Counted from the stretch's first letter, positions 8,107 through 17,277 are shown. The stretch: DNA of 64,000 nucleotides from Phycisphaerales bacterium (GCA_020639075.1 JACKHI010000001.1:5570266-5634265); one strand, 5' to 3'. Notes: generated by a model not told the origin, from the letters alone. Made by a program: numbers and translations.

Positions 8107-9525
8107 GTGGGTAGTAGCCGAATTTTCGCCGTTGTCGTGACTCTGTTCATCGGATTTGCATCGAGAAGCGAGGCTCAGATCTATGTCGCCGAATCCGCTG
8201 CATCGCCGAGCGTCTCGAAGCGGGTGCGCGTCTCCGTCAAGATCATGAACGACGCGCAGGGCCGGCGTCCGGCGGACGGATACTACCATACCGACGAACA
8301 GATTCTGGCCGTCTTCGATGACTGCAACGCGACGCTGTCGGCGATGAATGCCGATTGGCGCCTCGAGCTTGTGGAGATCCTGGATGTTCGCGGGGCGAGC
8401 GAGTGGTTTGGCCCATTTGATTGTGATCTGAAGCGAGAATTCGAGGCCTACGCTCGCACCTATGCCTCGCGATACTACTACCGAACGAACGCGATCAACT
8501 TCTACGTGATCAGTGAGTTGTCCGGTTGCGGCGGGTACTGTTCGATCCCGTCAAGCGGCGACGAGATCATCATCATCAACAATCGCATCGGGATTCTGAA
8601 TTGGAGCCTTGGCTGGCTTCACGAGATCGGTCACTACTTCGGACTTCAGCACACGTATCAATGTCCGAATCGCCCTTGCGAGAGCTTTCACAATCAATGC
8701 ACCGGCGCCGGCAGCGAAATGCGGGATTGTCCGGATGTCTGTCCTGACTCGCGCAACATCATGGGCGGCTACGACGATCTGACTGTCGGGGGAGCGATAT
8801 TCTCACCGTGCCAGTTGAGCGAGTTGGCGTTGTCGATGCGCGACGGGAACGGGATTCGATCGAAAGTCGTCGAACAGGTCGTGCCTGAAGCGCAGTCGTC
8901 GGTGACCTGCACGCCGTCGACGGTCGGCGCCGGTTCGGCCGGCGCCAGCGCCGCGGCGGGGACGCCGGTGGTGTTGGCGGTCCTGCCGAGAGCGCCGAGT
9001 GAACCGGTGCAAGGCGGTACGCAAACGAACAACGGAGCGACGCCGGCGAGTTGCGACGGCGATGCGGATGTCACGCCGCCGGAAGTGCTGCGAATCGACC
9101 CGCAGTTTGCGGCAAACTCCCTTCGCGTGAACGGCGTCGTCATTCAATTCAGTGAGGCGATCAAGACGACTGAAGTTCAAAACGGCGTCGACATTGCGAT
9201 AACCCTCGAACGAACGCAATTGGACGGCACGATTGCGTGGCGAGACAACGACAAGACGCTTGCATGGACGGCCAGGCAGGCAATGCCGGCCGGTCAATAC
9301 GGCATCTTCCTGACGGGCCAGGACAAGACGGATTTCCAGGACATGTCCGGCAATGTTCTGCAGGCGAATACGGATGGCTATTTCGCCGTCGGATTCGCGC
9401 TGGATTCGAACAGTCAGCTGCTGCTCCCGTCCTCGACGGCGTGCGGCGCGGGCGGGTTCTTTGCCGGAATGATGCTGCTGCCGATGGCTATTGCGGCGCG
9501 GGGGCGATCTCGTCGCCGGGGATGA
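8107..9525 (+). CDS. Secreted metzincin metalloprotease with C-terminal sorting-type tail
   Basis: A 472-residue exported protease. A signal peptide covers residues 1-23 (likely cleavage after SEA). The zinc site HEIGHYFGLQH (172-182) fits the metzincin consensus HExxHxxGxxH, and NIMGGYDD with Met219 supplies the Met-turn. Several cysteines (CPNRPCESFHNQC) suggest disulfides. A Gly/Ala/Pro-rich linker (about 270-320) leads to a bacterial Ig-like (Big_5/SbsA) domain starting TPPEVLRIDPQFAANSLRVN. The C-terminus is a tripartite tail: ACGAGG, a hydrophobic stretch, then RGRSRRRG, like the MYXO-CTERM or Synerg-CTERM sorting signals. Start is GTG at 8107, seven bases after AAGGAG. The 3' end overlaps the convergent membrane protein gene by 38 bases. 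Confidence 0.88.
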   Translation: MGSSRIFAVVVTLFIGFASRSEAQIYVAESAASPSVSKRVRVSVKIMNDAQGRRPADGYYHTDEQILAVFDDCNATLSAMNADWRLELVEILDVRGASEWFGPFDCDLKREFEAYARTYASRYYYRTNAINFYVISELSGCGGYCSIPSSGDEIIIINNRIGILNWSLGWLHEIGHYFGLQHTYQCPNRPCESFHNQCTGAGSEMRDCPDVCPDSRNIMGGYDDLTVGGAIFSPCQLSELALSMRDGNGIRSKVVEQVVPEAQSSVTCTPSTVGAGSAGASAAAGTPVVLAVLPRAPSEPVQGGTQTNNGATPASCDGDADVTPPEVLRIDPQFAANSLRVNGVVIQFSEAIKTTEVQNGVDIAITLERTQLDGTIAWRDNDKTLAWTARQAMPAGQYGIFLTGQDKTDFQDMSGNVLQANTDGYFAVGFALDSNSQLLLPSSTACGAGGFFAGMMLLPMAIAARGRSRRRG

Positions 9526-10762
9526 GCTCGTCTTCTGATTCGGCAGTCGGTCGTTCAAGCCCCATCCACGGAACGATGATGCCCGGCATCGACCAGAGTA
9601 TCTGCACGAGCCGCGCCGAGAGCGTGAGCACGAGCATCGCGGAAGCGTCACACCATCGTCCTTCGACGAGGACCTTCAGGAAGACGGCTTCGAAGAGACC
9701 GAACCCCTGGAAGCTGATTGGCACGGCCGCGAACAGATAGCCCACGACGGCGGAGATCAGGACAGCGATATAGAGCTGACCGGCGCCGCGATCGGGTTGT
9801 GGATCGATGCCAAAGCTCCTCGCGAGGAAGTAGATCGACGTCACGAGGAAGAAGTGGCTGACCATCGTGATCAGCAGGGACATGGCCGACTGGCTTCGAT
9901 GACGCCGCAGTGCGAATGCCGTCGCGTCGATTCGCCGCAGCTTCTCCGAGAACGGTAGCTTTCCGAGCCAATGGTCGAACCTCAGAATCCGACGAACGCG
10001 CTCCGAGAAGAACATGAAGCCCGCGACGATCAGCGCCAGCATCAGGTATCCGACGTAGGCCCCGAAACTCCCGATCACGGATGTGTTTCGGGCCGCGAAA
10101 ATTGTGACGGCGGCGATCATTAGAAAACTGATCAGGCCGAATACGCGGTCGAGCACGACGATCGTGACGCCTTCCGTTCGCTTATGCGTCCGCTTGGCGA
10201 TGTGATACGCCTTATAGAGGTCGCCGCCCGTCGTTCCGGGGAGCGTGAAGTTGAAGAAGTTGCCGGCGAAGGTCAGGAGCAGGCAGTCGCGATAGCTGAT
10301 GTCGATGTCCTGTGTGGATAGCAGGACTCGCAGACGCCAGCCCAGGATGAATGAGACCGGCGTGAAGATAAGAATCGCGCTGAGCATCCAGGACCACTTC
10401 GTGCTCGCGACGACGGTCTTCAGACCGCGTTCGATCTTTCCCTTGTTGTTCGATTCGCTGCCGAGCTCGGCAAGGGAGACTGTGCGCGTGTCGCTGGAGT
10501 CGGGATCCCGCAGTTGAAACCGGCGATCGGCGCCAGTGCCCGTTTCCTCGACGACAGTCCACGCTCGATCTGTCTCGTTTGCGAACCGGACACGATCATC
10601 CAGCGTGACCTTCGTGCTGAGATACCAGAGCGCCGCGCCGCAGACGGCGAGCTTGACGACGTTCAACACCCATTTCTTTGCGCGTTTCTTCAAACCTGTT
10701 GTCCAACCCTGGGATCGCGACGGAAGACTCGACTCGGGCTTGCGTCGTGTAATTACTAGCAC
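9488..10762 (-). CDS. Lysylphosphatidylglycerol synthase TM-region (UPF0104/AglD-like) membrane protein
   Basis: A 424-residue polytopic protein of the LPG-synthase transmembrane family. Supporting segments are TFAGNFFNFTLPGTTGGDLY, matching the family's NFFN..LP...GGD core, and VPISFQGFGLFEAVF, matching its P.S.GGFG.FE motif. About eight membrane helices are seen. Members act in lipid or polyprenyl-glycan handling, sometimes as stand-alone flippase-like proteins; no soluble transferase domain is fused here. Unusually, about 80 polar residues separate the first helix (WVLNVVKLAVCGAALWYL) from the second. Start is GTG at 10762; a later TTG is possible. It lies 24 bases after the upstream membrane protein gene and overlaps the protease gene convergently. 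Confidence 0.82.
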   Translation of the reverse strand: MLVITRRKPESSLPSRSQGWTTGLKKRAKKWVLNVVKLAVCGAALWYLSTKVTLDDRVRFANETDRAWTVVEETGTGADRRFQLRDPDSSDTRTVSLAELGSESNNKGKIERGLKTVVASTKWSWMLSAILIFTPVSFILGWRLRVLLSTQDIDISYRDCLLLTFAGNFFNFTLPGTTGGDLYKAYHIAKRTHKRTEGVTIVVLDRVFGLISFLMIAAVTIFAARNTSVIGSFGAYVGYLMLALIVAGFMFFSERVRRILRFDHWLGKLPFSEKLRRIDATAFALRRHRSQSAMSLLITMVSHFFLVTSIYFLARSFGIDPQPDRGAGQLYIAVLISAVVGYLFAAVPISFQGFGLFEAVFLKVLVEGRWCDASAMLVLTLSARLVQILWSMPGIIVPWMGLERPTAESEDELIPGDEIAPAPQ

Positions 10763-10786
10763 GCGGTGTGCCGTTTCGCCGGTAGG

Positions 10787-12619
10787 CTACCGTTGTGGTT
10801 GGGGTTTCGCAATTGCGACAGTCGGCGACGACGGCGGAGCCGCCTTGAATAGTGTGGCCGTTGCGTTCGTGTGCATCAGCGTCCAGTCGTTGCTGCGATC
10901 CATGTACTTATGCACGCTCGAACCCGTTCGAATCAGGGCGTAGTCAAACCCGTATCGGGCCGCCTCGCCGGGGAGTCTCTCCGGGTGCTTTTGGAGCTCG
11001 ATGTATCGAAGCAGCCCCTCGTCGTGATGGAGTTCGCAGCGATCATCGATGTAGCTCAGCGCGTGCGGGGCGGCGTAGGCCAGATAACCGCCGAAGCGCA
11101 TGTCGTTATACACGTGGACGGGACGGTCGGCGTCGGCGATTTCCTTATCGAGCAATGCGACAGCGTCCACGGGCCAGTCGGCATTCGTTGCGACGCATCG
11201 TCCTGCGCCGATGATCGGCAGCTTCCAGCCGAGGGCTTGTATGCCGAGTGCCGCCGCGAACATCGCCGCGATTGCGACGGCCATCGGGGCGACTCCCGGA
11301 TGCCGGCGAGGCAGCGGCTTGAACGCTTTCATCGATGCGATCCACCGTCGGCACGCCGGACTGTGCGGAATCATGTCAGCAATCGCCAGCGCGACCAGGA
11401 TGGCGAATATCGGGCCGTGGCGGACGCGCGAGAGCGCGAGCAGAAACCAAATCGCCGGAAGCAGCCACGCAACGCGGACGCCGCGCGGCTGGACATCATA
11501 CAAAAGGTAGAAGTAGCCGGCCGCGAGCAGGAGGATCATGCCTCCTTCGGGACTGATCGGCGCGAGGCGGGCATGTTCGATAATCACTTTCGGGATGACG
11601 CTGGATCCCATCAGGCTCAGCCAGACCCGCGGCAAGGCCGGACCAAACGGGTTGACAAGAACAGTAATTGTGCAGAGCGCGACGACTGTCCCCAGCAGGG
11701 GAGCGCGCGGTCTGGCGACGGGAACGCCATCAGCGGCCGATGGTTCGATCGAATTCAAGTCGGCTATCGCCGTTTCGGCTCGGCGTCCGCGCAGGAGCCG
11801 AGGTCGAATCAGCCAGAGGAGTGCGAAAATCACGAGCGTCGCCAGACCGCCCAGGACGCCGCCGTGCGTATTGACCCATACCACAAAGAGCGGCGGCAGA
11901 CACCAGAGGCGAGTCGGTGAGACGCGTCCCGCCTCGACATCGAGCAACAGCAGCATCAGGAGCGTCATGCCGGCGAGCGTCGCCAGATGCGGGCGCGGAA
12001 TGAAATGATAGCTGCTGGCGCCGACGGTGACGGCTGTGGCGAACGTTGCCATTGCCATCGGTATGCCGGCTCTTGTGAACCTTCCGAAGACAGCGGCGAA
12101 AATGGCGGCAATCACGGTTGCTGCGAGCAGGACAATGCCGTCGAGTCCTGCGATTCGATGAATCAGCGCCATCGCGCATTCACCCAGCCACTGTTGCGCA
12201 AGCCACTCATCGCCTTGTCGTGTGAATGAGAACGGGTCCGTATCCACGATCCTGCCGGTCGAGAGGATTTTCTCTCCGACGACGGTGTGCCAGAACGTCC
12301 CAGGGTCGCGAAGCATGTGCGAGGGCGCGAGCGCGAGCAACGCGCCCCACAGGATCACGAACGCGGCGATCCGCGGATCGCGAAGGCGAGGGCGCTGCGA
12401 GCCGGTTGCGGTGATTTCCTTTGGATCCAGATGCATCATCAAAGCGTATCGGTCGGGGACGAGGCGGAGTGGCAAAAAACGCGAGCCGGCGTCGTCCGAA
12501 TATGCCACGTCGACTATCGGTCGTTTCGATTCGTCGCATCGCATCGTTATCACGACACCGTCGCCGCATTCGCGCGGGGTTCGAGCCGTTCGCGCGCCGG
12601 ATAGCGAGGGACTCGGCAA
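10787..12619 (-). CDS. Large polytopic membrane protein, GT-C-like
   Basis: Up to 610 residues with roughly eleven hydrophobic helices between about residues 85 and 470, then a C-terminal soluble domain of about 140 residues (from WPVDAVALLDKEI to the end). The first loop, with DPGTFWHTVVGEKILSTGRI and DTDPFSFTRQGDEWLAQQWL, resembles a planctomycete-common family of membrane proteins akin to GT-C glycosyltransferases, with acidic residues in the first periplasmic loop. The substrate is unknown. The start is uncertain: the first 60 residues may be noncoding, with ATG codons at 12439/12436 as alternatives. It is probably cotranscribed with the downstream LPG-synthase-like gene. Confidence 0.75.
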   Translation of the reverse strand: MPSPSLSGARTARTPRECGDGVVITMRCDESKRPIVDVAYSDDAGSRFLPLRLVPDRYALMMHLDPKEITATGSQRPRLRDPRIAAFVILWGALLALAPSHMLRDPGTFWHTVVGEKILSTGRIVDTDPFSFTRQGDEWLAQQWLGECAMALIHRIAGLDGIVLLAATVIAAIFAAVFGRFTRAGIPMAMATFATAVTVGASSYHFIPRPHLATLAGMTLLMLLLLDVEAGRVSPTRLWCLPPLFVVWVNTHGGVLGGLATLVIFALLWLIRPRLLRGRRAETAIADLNSIEPSAADGVPVARPRAPLLGTVVALCTITVLVNPFGPALPRVWLSLMGSSVIPKVIIEHARLAPISPEGGMILLLAAGYFYLLYDVQPRGVRVAWLLPAIWFLLALSRVRHGPIFAILVALAIADMIPHSPACRRWIASMKAFKPLPRRHPGVAPMAVAIAAMFAAALGIQALGWKLPIIGAGRCVATNADWPVDAVALLDKEIADADRPVHVYNDMRFGGYLAYAAPHALSYIDDRCELHHDEGLLRYIELQKHPERLPGEAARYGFDYALIRTGSSVHKYMDRSNDWTLMHTNATATLFKAAPPSSPTVAIAKPQPQR

Positions 12620-12956
12620 CGAATGAGGATTTTGTTATTTGTGTGGGCCGATATTCAGTGTCAACCCAACGGAGATTGCATCGCCCGATGTGCGATAAAA
12701 GCACGAGGCGCTGTAGTGAGACTGGGCCTTGCTGTGGTAGGCGGCCAGGTCACGACAAGCGCATGTCGGCTTTGTTTCGGGCGTTTCGTACATTGAGTTT
12801 CGGCGTGTTAAAGGGTCGGCAGCGTAGGGCCGATCTGGAATAACATCGGATCGCGATTTGGAAGTTCCGCAGGATCGGGACCAAGCGATCGGCCAACGCA
12901 ACAGGATCGAACCTAAGCAAAAAGGTCGATCGCATCGCAATTGGGGGTAAAGGGAA
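12620..12956 (+). other. Upstream region of the major pilin gene
   Basis: A 337-base divergent spacer between the GT-C-like gene and the pilin gene. No gene is seen. It should hold the pilin promoter, but I find no convincing sigma-70 or sigma-54 pair by eye. A strong purine tract, GGGGGTAAAGGGAA (12943-12956), directly before the pilin ATG is the ribosome binding site. Confidence 0.55.
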
Positions 12957-13385
12957 ATGAAACGCAGCGCGTTCACACTGGTCGAACTTCTCATTGTCGT
13001 TGTCATTCTAGGAATTCTCGCGGCCGTCGTCATTCCGCAGTTCTCGGATGCGAGCACGGACGCGAAATTCAGCTCGCTTGGCACGAATATCTCGACGGTT
13101 CGCGGCCAGATTGAGCTGTACAAGCTCCAGCACGCCGGCGTCTATCCGACGATGGCGAAGTTCTCGGATCAGATGACGAAGAAGACGAATGTCGACGGGA
13201 CGACGACGGGTACGCCCACGCTTGGGCCGTATCTCCAGCGCATCCCGAACAATCCGTATAACAACCTGAACGATCTTGCGGCGACTCTCGACGGCAAGAC
13301 GGGCTGGACTTACGTCGAAACGACGGGCGCCTTCAACGCAAATGACGGCGGCACGACGAACGGCGTCGCACATAGCTCTCTGTAA
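12957..13385 (+). CDS. Major pilin, GspG/PilA-like
   Basis: A 142-residue type IV pilin. The leader is MKRSA, followed by FTLVELLIVVVILGILAAVV: cleavage after Ala5 leaves Phe at +1 and Glu10 at +5, with the long hydrophobic helix that packs in the filament core. The C-terminal domain contains YKLQHAGVYPTMAKF and GPYLQRIPNNPYN, a pattern of GspG-like pilins in planctomycetes. A strong ribosome binding site precedes it, and a GC-rich hairpin terminator follows at 13444-13478, consistent with separate high-level expression before the rest of the pilus locus. Alanine at -1 is a mild departure from glycine. Confidence 0.92.
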   Translation: MKRSAFTLVELLIVVVILGILAAVVIPQFSDASTDAKFSSLGTNISTVRGQIELYKLQHAGVYPTMAKFSDQMTKKTNVDGTTTGTPTLGPYLQRIPNNPYNNLNDLAATLDGKTGWTYVETTGAFNANDGGTTNGVAHSSL

Positions 13386-13443
13386 GATCTGACCGGGCGA
13401 CACGGCCGACGCTCGCAACAGATGGTTCCGATCGATCATGCAG

Positions 13444-13478
13444 ACGGCGCGTCGGGAAAACTCCCGGCGCGCCGTTTT
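13444..13478 (+). terminator. Rho-independent terminator after the major pilin
   Basis: A near-perfect inverted repeat: ACGGCGCGTCGGGA pairs with TCCCGGCGCGCCGT around an AAAC loop, with one G-T pair, followed by a short T run (TTTT within GTTTTG). It lies 58 bases after the pilin stop and before the minor pilin genes, so it probably lets pilin be made in excess while limiting readthrough into the assembly genes. Confidence 0.8.
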
Positions 13479-13654
13479 GCCATTCAGGGGCCCGATCGCC
13501 GAAGTCGGCGTTGGACGGGCGGTCTTTTCGCGGCGGTTCGATAACGATCAATCCGATTGGTGAATTCGATCGGCGTCCGAGTTTGTTGGAAGGTCCCGCG
13601 ACGGGAATCGTAGGCTTTGAATTGAGAACGGCGGTCCGTTTGGCGAGGATGCCG

Positions 13655-14212
13655 ATGCAATGGTCTGCACTGTACATTTGGCGGCGACGCGCGGCGGCGA
13701 ATCGATCGGTGCGCCGCGGCTTTACGATTGCCGAAGCGCTGATTGCGGCGACGATTCTCGCGATCATAGCGGCATCGATCTCGATGCCCTTCGTCGCCGT
13801 GGCTCAGCAGATGAACGCGGCGAGCGAATACGAGATCGCCGTCGAGCTGGGTGAGGAGCTGATGGAGGAAGTCCTCGCCCGCCCATTCTATGCGCCGGGC
13901 GAACTGGCGCCCTCTCCGGGGCCCGAAGCCGGTGAGACGGCGCGCCGCTTATTCAACGCGGTCGACGATTTCCACGGCTACAACGAATACAAGGGCGACG
14001 GCGCCGCCAGCCATATGGAAGACTATCGCGGGGCTGCCGTTTCGGACAGCTCCATGAGTCGTTTCTTTCGCAAGGTCAAAGTGGAGTACGTTCGACTCCC
14101 GGATCAGGCGGCCGCTGACAGCAGTTACTCGTTCGTTCGAGTTACCGTCGATGTCTATCTCGATCGAAACGTCGTGTTCAGCCTCGTCCGCATCAAGACG
14201 CGCGAGTACTAG
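13655..14212 (+). CDS. Minor pilin, PilV/GspI-like
   Basis: A 185-residue prepilin-like protein. The N-terminus carries a long basic leader ending RRG, then FTIAEALIAATILAIIAASI, with glutamate at +5 (Glu27). The following region (QQMNAASEYEIAVELGEELMEEVL) resembles the PilV/GspI segment after the helix. Of two close ATG codons (13649, 13655) the second is chosen because GCGAGG ends six bases before it; a much longer upstream frame has no such signal. First of five consecutive minor pilin-type genes, 176 bases beyond the terminator. Confidence 0.82.
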   Translation: MQWSALYIWRRRAAANRSVRRGFTIAEALIAATILAIIAASISMPFVAVAQQMNAASEYEIAVELGEELMEEVLARPFYAPGELAPSPGPEAGETARRLFNAVDDFHGYNEYKGDGAASHMEDYRGAAVSDSSMSRFFRKVKVEYVRLPDQAAADSSYSFVRVTVDVYLDRNVVFSLVRIKTREY

Positions 14213-14224
14213 GAGGGCGATGCA

Positions 14225-14956
14225 ATGGGTCGATTCCGGACAGTCCGATTTCGCATTCGTCGCGGATTTACGTTCGTCGAGCTGTTGATTGCCGCGTCGA
14301 TGACGGCCATGACGCTGGCCGCCGGCGCGACGATGATCTCGGCCGTGACGAACGCCGCCATGGAAACCAAGGACGTGCGCAATTCGAAGAAGTCCGGGCA
14401 AATGACGGCTGATCGTTTGAGCGCCATGATCCGACAGGCACGGGCCGTCGGACAAGTCACATCGACGTCGATCCTGCTTTGGAACGGCGACACGAACGGC
14501 GATGAAATCATCAACCTGAACGAGACGTGTCTGTTGTATTACGACGGCGCGACTGATTGCCTGAAGCGCTGGCAGACATTTGGAGCGAGTGAGTCGGACG
14601 TCGGGCCGGTCGTGCCCCAGGCGAGCTTCGAGAATGCGGCGCTCTGGTCGGCCCAGGCCACGGCGGTTTCACCGAAGCAGAGCGTTTTCGCCGAGAACAT
14701 CGCGCGATTCGCGATGTCGGGATTCCCGTCCAATACCGAGACGCGGATCGTCAACTTCGCGTTTGCGATCGACAGCGAGTCGACGCCGTTGGTGTTTCGC
14801 GAATCCGCCTCCCTTCGCGCCTCGGCGGACTACATCTTCAATGCGGATACGCACGAAGATCCGGAGACGTCCGGCGAGCCAAGCCGCCGCACGGAGTTTT
14901 CGCGATGGACAGGCTGGGCGGACGTCGATGGTGAGGCCGTGACGTATCCCAATTGA
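14225..14956 (+). CDS. Minor pilin, PilW/GspJ-like
   Basis: A 243-residue prepilin-like protein with leader MGRFRTVRFRIRRG and then FTFVELLIAASMTAM, glutamate at +5 (Glu19). The sequence after the helix (DRLSAMIRQARAVG) is typical of PilW/GspJ proteins. An excellent ribosome binding site, TAGGAGGG, overlaps the stop codon of the preceding gene. It probably joins a tip or priming complex with the neighbouring PilV-, PilX- and FimT-like proteins. Confidence 0.85.
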   Translation: MGRFRTVRFRIRRGFTFVELLIAASMTAMTLAAGATMISAVTNAAMETKDVRNSKKSGQMTADRLSAMIRQARAVGQVTSTSILLWNGDTNGDEIINLNETCLLYYDGATDCLKRWQTFGASESDVGPVVPQASFENAALWSAQATAVSPKQSVFAENIARFAMSGFPSNTETRIVNFAFAIDSESTPLVFRESASLRASADYIFNADTHEDPETSGEPSRRTEFSRWTGWADVDGEAVTYPN

Positions 14957-14998
14957 CGGATCGCGCAGAGTTGCGCGTCGCGATATTGAATGTGAATC

Positions 14999-16243
14999 AT
15001 GAAGACGATGAAGTCCGTGAGACCCGACATCCTGACGCGAAGGTCGACTCAGCGCCGAGCCGCAATGTGGTCGCGAGAGCGACGCGCGCGGCGCGGCTAC
15101 GTGCTGATTATCGTCCTGGGCCTTGCCGTCGTGGCGTTCTCCGTGGGGACGGCGTACCTGGAAGCGCATTCGACAGTGCTGCCGGAGGCGGAGAACCTGA
15201 TGGCGTCGTCCCGCGCGTCGTATCTGGCGGGCTCCGGGGTCGACATGGCCTGTCATTACCTGCTTTACCCGCCCGACGGCGTCGCATCCGGCGACTACTG
15301 GACGGGCGGAACGGGGCTTCACGTCGACGGATCGAGCGACGCCGTCAGTATTTCCGTGAGGCAGGACGCCGATAATCCGGAGATCTACCAGATCGACTCG
15401 TTCGGTCTCGCGCACGACATTGACGGCGATCCGCGCGGCAGGCGGGGCGTGCGCGCCCGAGTCATGGTGCGGCCGGACCCGATGATCAAGGTTCCATACG
15501 CGCTGCAATGCGGGGATATGCTTGTCGGGTACACGTCCATCCACGTCGTCGGAGATATGCACTCAAACGGGCTCATGTCGTACTACGGTGATTGCACAGG
15601 CAATGCCACATCGAGTTCGACAATCTTGTGGTGGTCGGCTTCGCCGCCGGCGTCGAAACAGCAGAATGTCGCGACGGTTCCGACGCCGACGATCGACCTT
15701 TCGCTCTACAGCAAGTACGTCGTCAACGGATCGGCTTATTCGGCATTCCAGTACAACAGCAGCACTATGACGGCATCGCAGGCGGGGCTGCTTAACAGCT
15801 ACCTCGACGCCAACATGGCCACGAACCCCGGCAGAATCGTGATCGCCAAGGCGGGAAATTTCACGATCGAGGCGGGTGTGGATTTCTACGGCACGCTGGT
15901 CGTCGACGGCGATCTGAAGGTCAAGGACGGCGCGGCGCATCGGATCGTCGCCGTCGCCAATTATCCGGCGATTGTCTGCAGCGGCGAAATCAAGGTCGAT
16001 TCACAGTCGGCCACTTTCGTGGTCTACGGCACAGCCTTGTGTGAGACGTTGAATCTGCAAAGCAAGAAGTACTGCTACGTCGCCATCTACGGCGCGCTCG
16101 TTACGACGACCGGCTCGGGCATTGACGACGAAGACGGAACGAGCACGAACATTACGCTGACTTACAACGCCCACTATGCCCAGTATTACGATCTCAGCAA
16201 GACGGCGATGCCGTTCACATTGCTCAGTTGGATTGATTATTGA
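14999..16243 (+). CDS. PilX/GspK-like pilus-associated protein with beta-rich C-terminal region
   Basis: A 414-residue protein. After a long basic leader (RRARRG, Gly33) comes the hydrophobic helix YVLIIVLGLAVVAFSVG with no glutamate at +5, then SRASYLAGSGVDMACHYL, the PilX_N pattern (RA.YLAESG...A). The C-terminal half reads as short repeated beta strands (VDFYGTLVVDGDLKVKDG, then IVCSGEIKVDSQSATFVVYG) suggesting a solenoid or DUF7305-like fold. It likely caps the filament tip or helps initiate pili. 42 bases separate it from the upstream PilW-like gene. Confidence 0.8.
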   Translation: MKTMKSVRPDILTRRSTQRRAAMWSRERRARRGYVLIIVLGLAVVAFSVGTAYLEAHSTVLPEAENLMASSRASYLAGSGVDMACHYLLYPPDGVASGDYWTGGTGLHVDGSSDAVSISVRQDADNPEIYQIDSFGLAHDIDGDPRGRRGVRARVMVRPDPMIKVPYALQCGDMLVGYTSIHVVGDMHSNGLMSYYGDCTGNATSSSTILWWSASPPASKQQNVATVPTPTIDLSLYSKYVVNGSAYSAFQYNSSTMTASQAGLLNSYLDANMATNPGRIVIAKAGNFTIEAGVDFYGTLVVDGDLKVKDGAAHRIVAVANYPAIVCSGEIKVDSQSATFVVYGTALCETLNLQSKKYCYVAIYGALVTTTGSGIDDEDGTSTNITLTYNAHYAQYYDLSKTAMPFTLLSWIDY

Positions 16244-16257
16244 AGTCGGGAGCGGCC

Positions 16258-16569
16258 ATGGATACGAGGACGATTGTGTTGGACAAGTACACGCGGGTAT
16301 TGCTGACGGTCATTGCCGGATTGTTATCGGTGATCGCCGTCGAGCTGGCGTTCGAGGGTTCGCCCGCGATGCCCGCTGCGCAGGCGCAGATACCGGACAC
16401 GGGCAAGCAGCGATTGGCGATCGTCGAGGAATCCAAGCAGACGAACAAGCTCTTATCGGCGATCCTGGAGCACCTGCGAACCAAGACCGTCAAGGTGGAG
16501 ATGAAAACGACCGATACGCGCAAGGACGGCCGAGAGAGTCCGCGCGCCGGATCGGGCGCAAAGGACTAA
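16258..16569 (+). CDS. Small single-pass membrane protein in pilus operon
   Basis: A 103-residue protein: an N-terminal hydrophobic segment (VLLTVIAGLLSVIAVELAF) followed by a signal-like AQA, then a short charged periplasmic part containing KQTNKLLSAILEHLRTK, likely helical. It could be a membrane anchor or a processed secreted peptide. The ATG at 16258 follows GGGAGCG; a TTG eighteen bases upstream is less likely. No family is recognised. Its place among minor pilins suggests an accessory assembly part. Confidence 0.65.
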   Translation: MDTRTIVLDKYTRVLLTVIAGLLSVIAVELAFEGSPAMPAAQAQIPDTGKQRLAIVEESKQTNKLLSAILEHLRTKTVKVEMKTTDTRKDGRESPRAGSGAKD

Positions 16570-16614
16570 TCGATCGCCGTGCCCGAGCGGGCGGCGTCCC
16601 AAGGGGGAAGACGC

Positions 16615-17277
16615 ATGTTAAGACGTGGATTTACGCTGATCGAAGTCATGATGGTCGTCGTCGTCGCTGCGATTCTGTTCATCGCGGCGATGCCCGACTC
16701 CGACGCCGCCGACACTCAGCGCGGGCAGAATTTCGCAATGCAGCTCGAGAGCGACGTTGCGTACGCCCAGAGCATGAGTATTTCAAACCCTGTGGATCCG
16801 ATCGTGCTCCGGGTCGATCCGGTCAGCAATACCTACTGGCTGGCCCGGCAATCGGACACGTCGACGCCTATCGTCAACGAGCGCACAGGCGATGCGCATC
16901 TCGTCACTGCCGGAGACGACGCATATGCGGGCGTTGACATCATTGGCGTGGATTTCAACGGCGATAGCGCTCTCGGATTTGACAGCGTGGGCGTGCCCGA
17001 TCAGGACGTGCCCGCACTCGTGCAGATTCAGAGCGGAAGTTCGAAATTCGAAGTGGCGATTGCACCGACGACGGGCATCACGTCGACCCGGACGACGCTC
17101 ACAAAAGTGTTGCCGGCGAATGCCGTCGCAGCGGCGACGGGCGTGACGCGCGCGATCGGAGAGGATTCGGCGGTCGTCGAGCGCGAAACGGGCCTGGCGA
17201 ACGCGGCCGACGCGACCGACAAATCGGCAATGCCCGATAGCGTCGCGGACTTGCTGAATGAGGTGTTAGGAAAGTAA
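16615..17277 (+). CDS. Minor pilin, FimT/GspH-like
   Basis: A 220-residue prepilin-like protein, leader MLRRG followed by FTLIEVMMVVVVAAILFIAA, glutamate at +5 (Glu10). The region QRGQNFAMQLESDVAYAQSMSI matches the FimT/GspH pattern after the helix (A...L...L..AR..A), and the rest is a beta-rich domain. The ATG at 16615 follows AAGGGGGAAG, a strong ribosome binding site; a GTG twelve codons earlier has none. Confidence 0.85.
   Translation: MLRRGFTLIEVMMVVVVAAILFIAAMPDSDAADTQRGQNFAMQLESDVAYAQSMSISNPVDPIVLRVDPVSNTYWLARQSDTSTPIVNERTGDAHLVTAGDDAYAGVDIIGVDFNGDSALGFDSVGVPDQDVPALVQIQSGSSKFEVAIAPTTGITSTRTTLTKVLPANAVAAATGVTRAIGEDSAVVERETGLANAADATDKSAMPDSVADLLNEVLGK

Noticed and set aside
12620..12956. 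Sigma-54 promoter upstream of the major pilin
   Set aside because: Pilin genes are often sigma-54 dependent, but I found no convincing GG-N10-GC element with the right flanking bases by eye.
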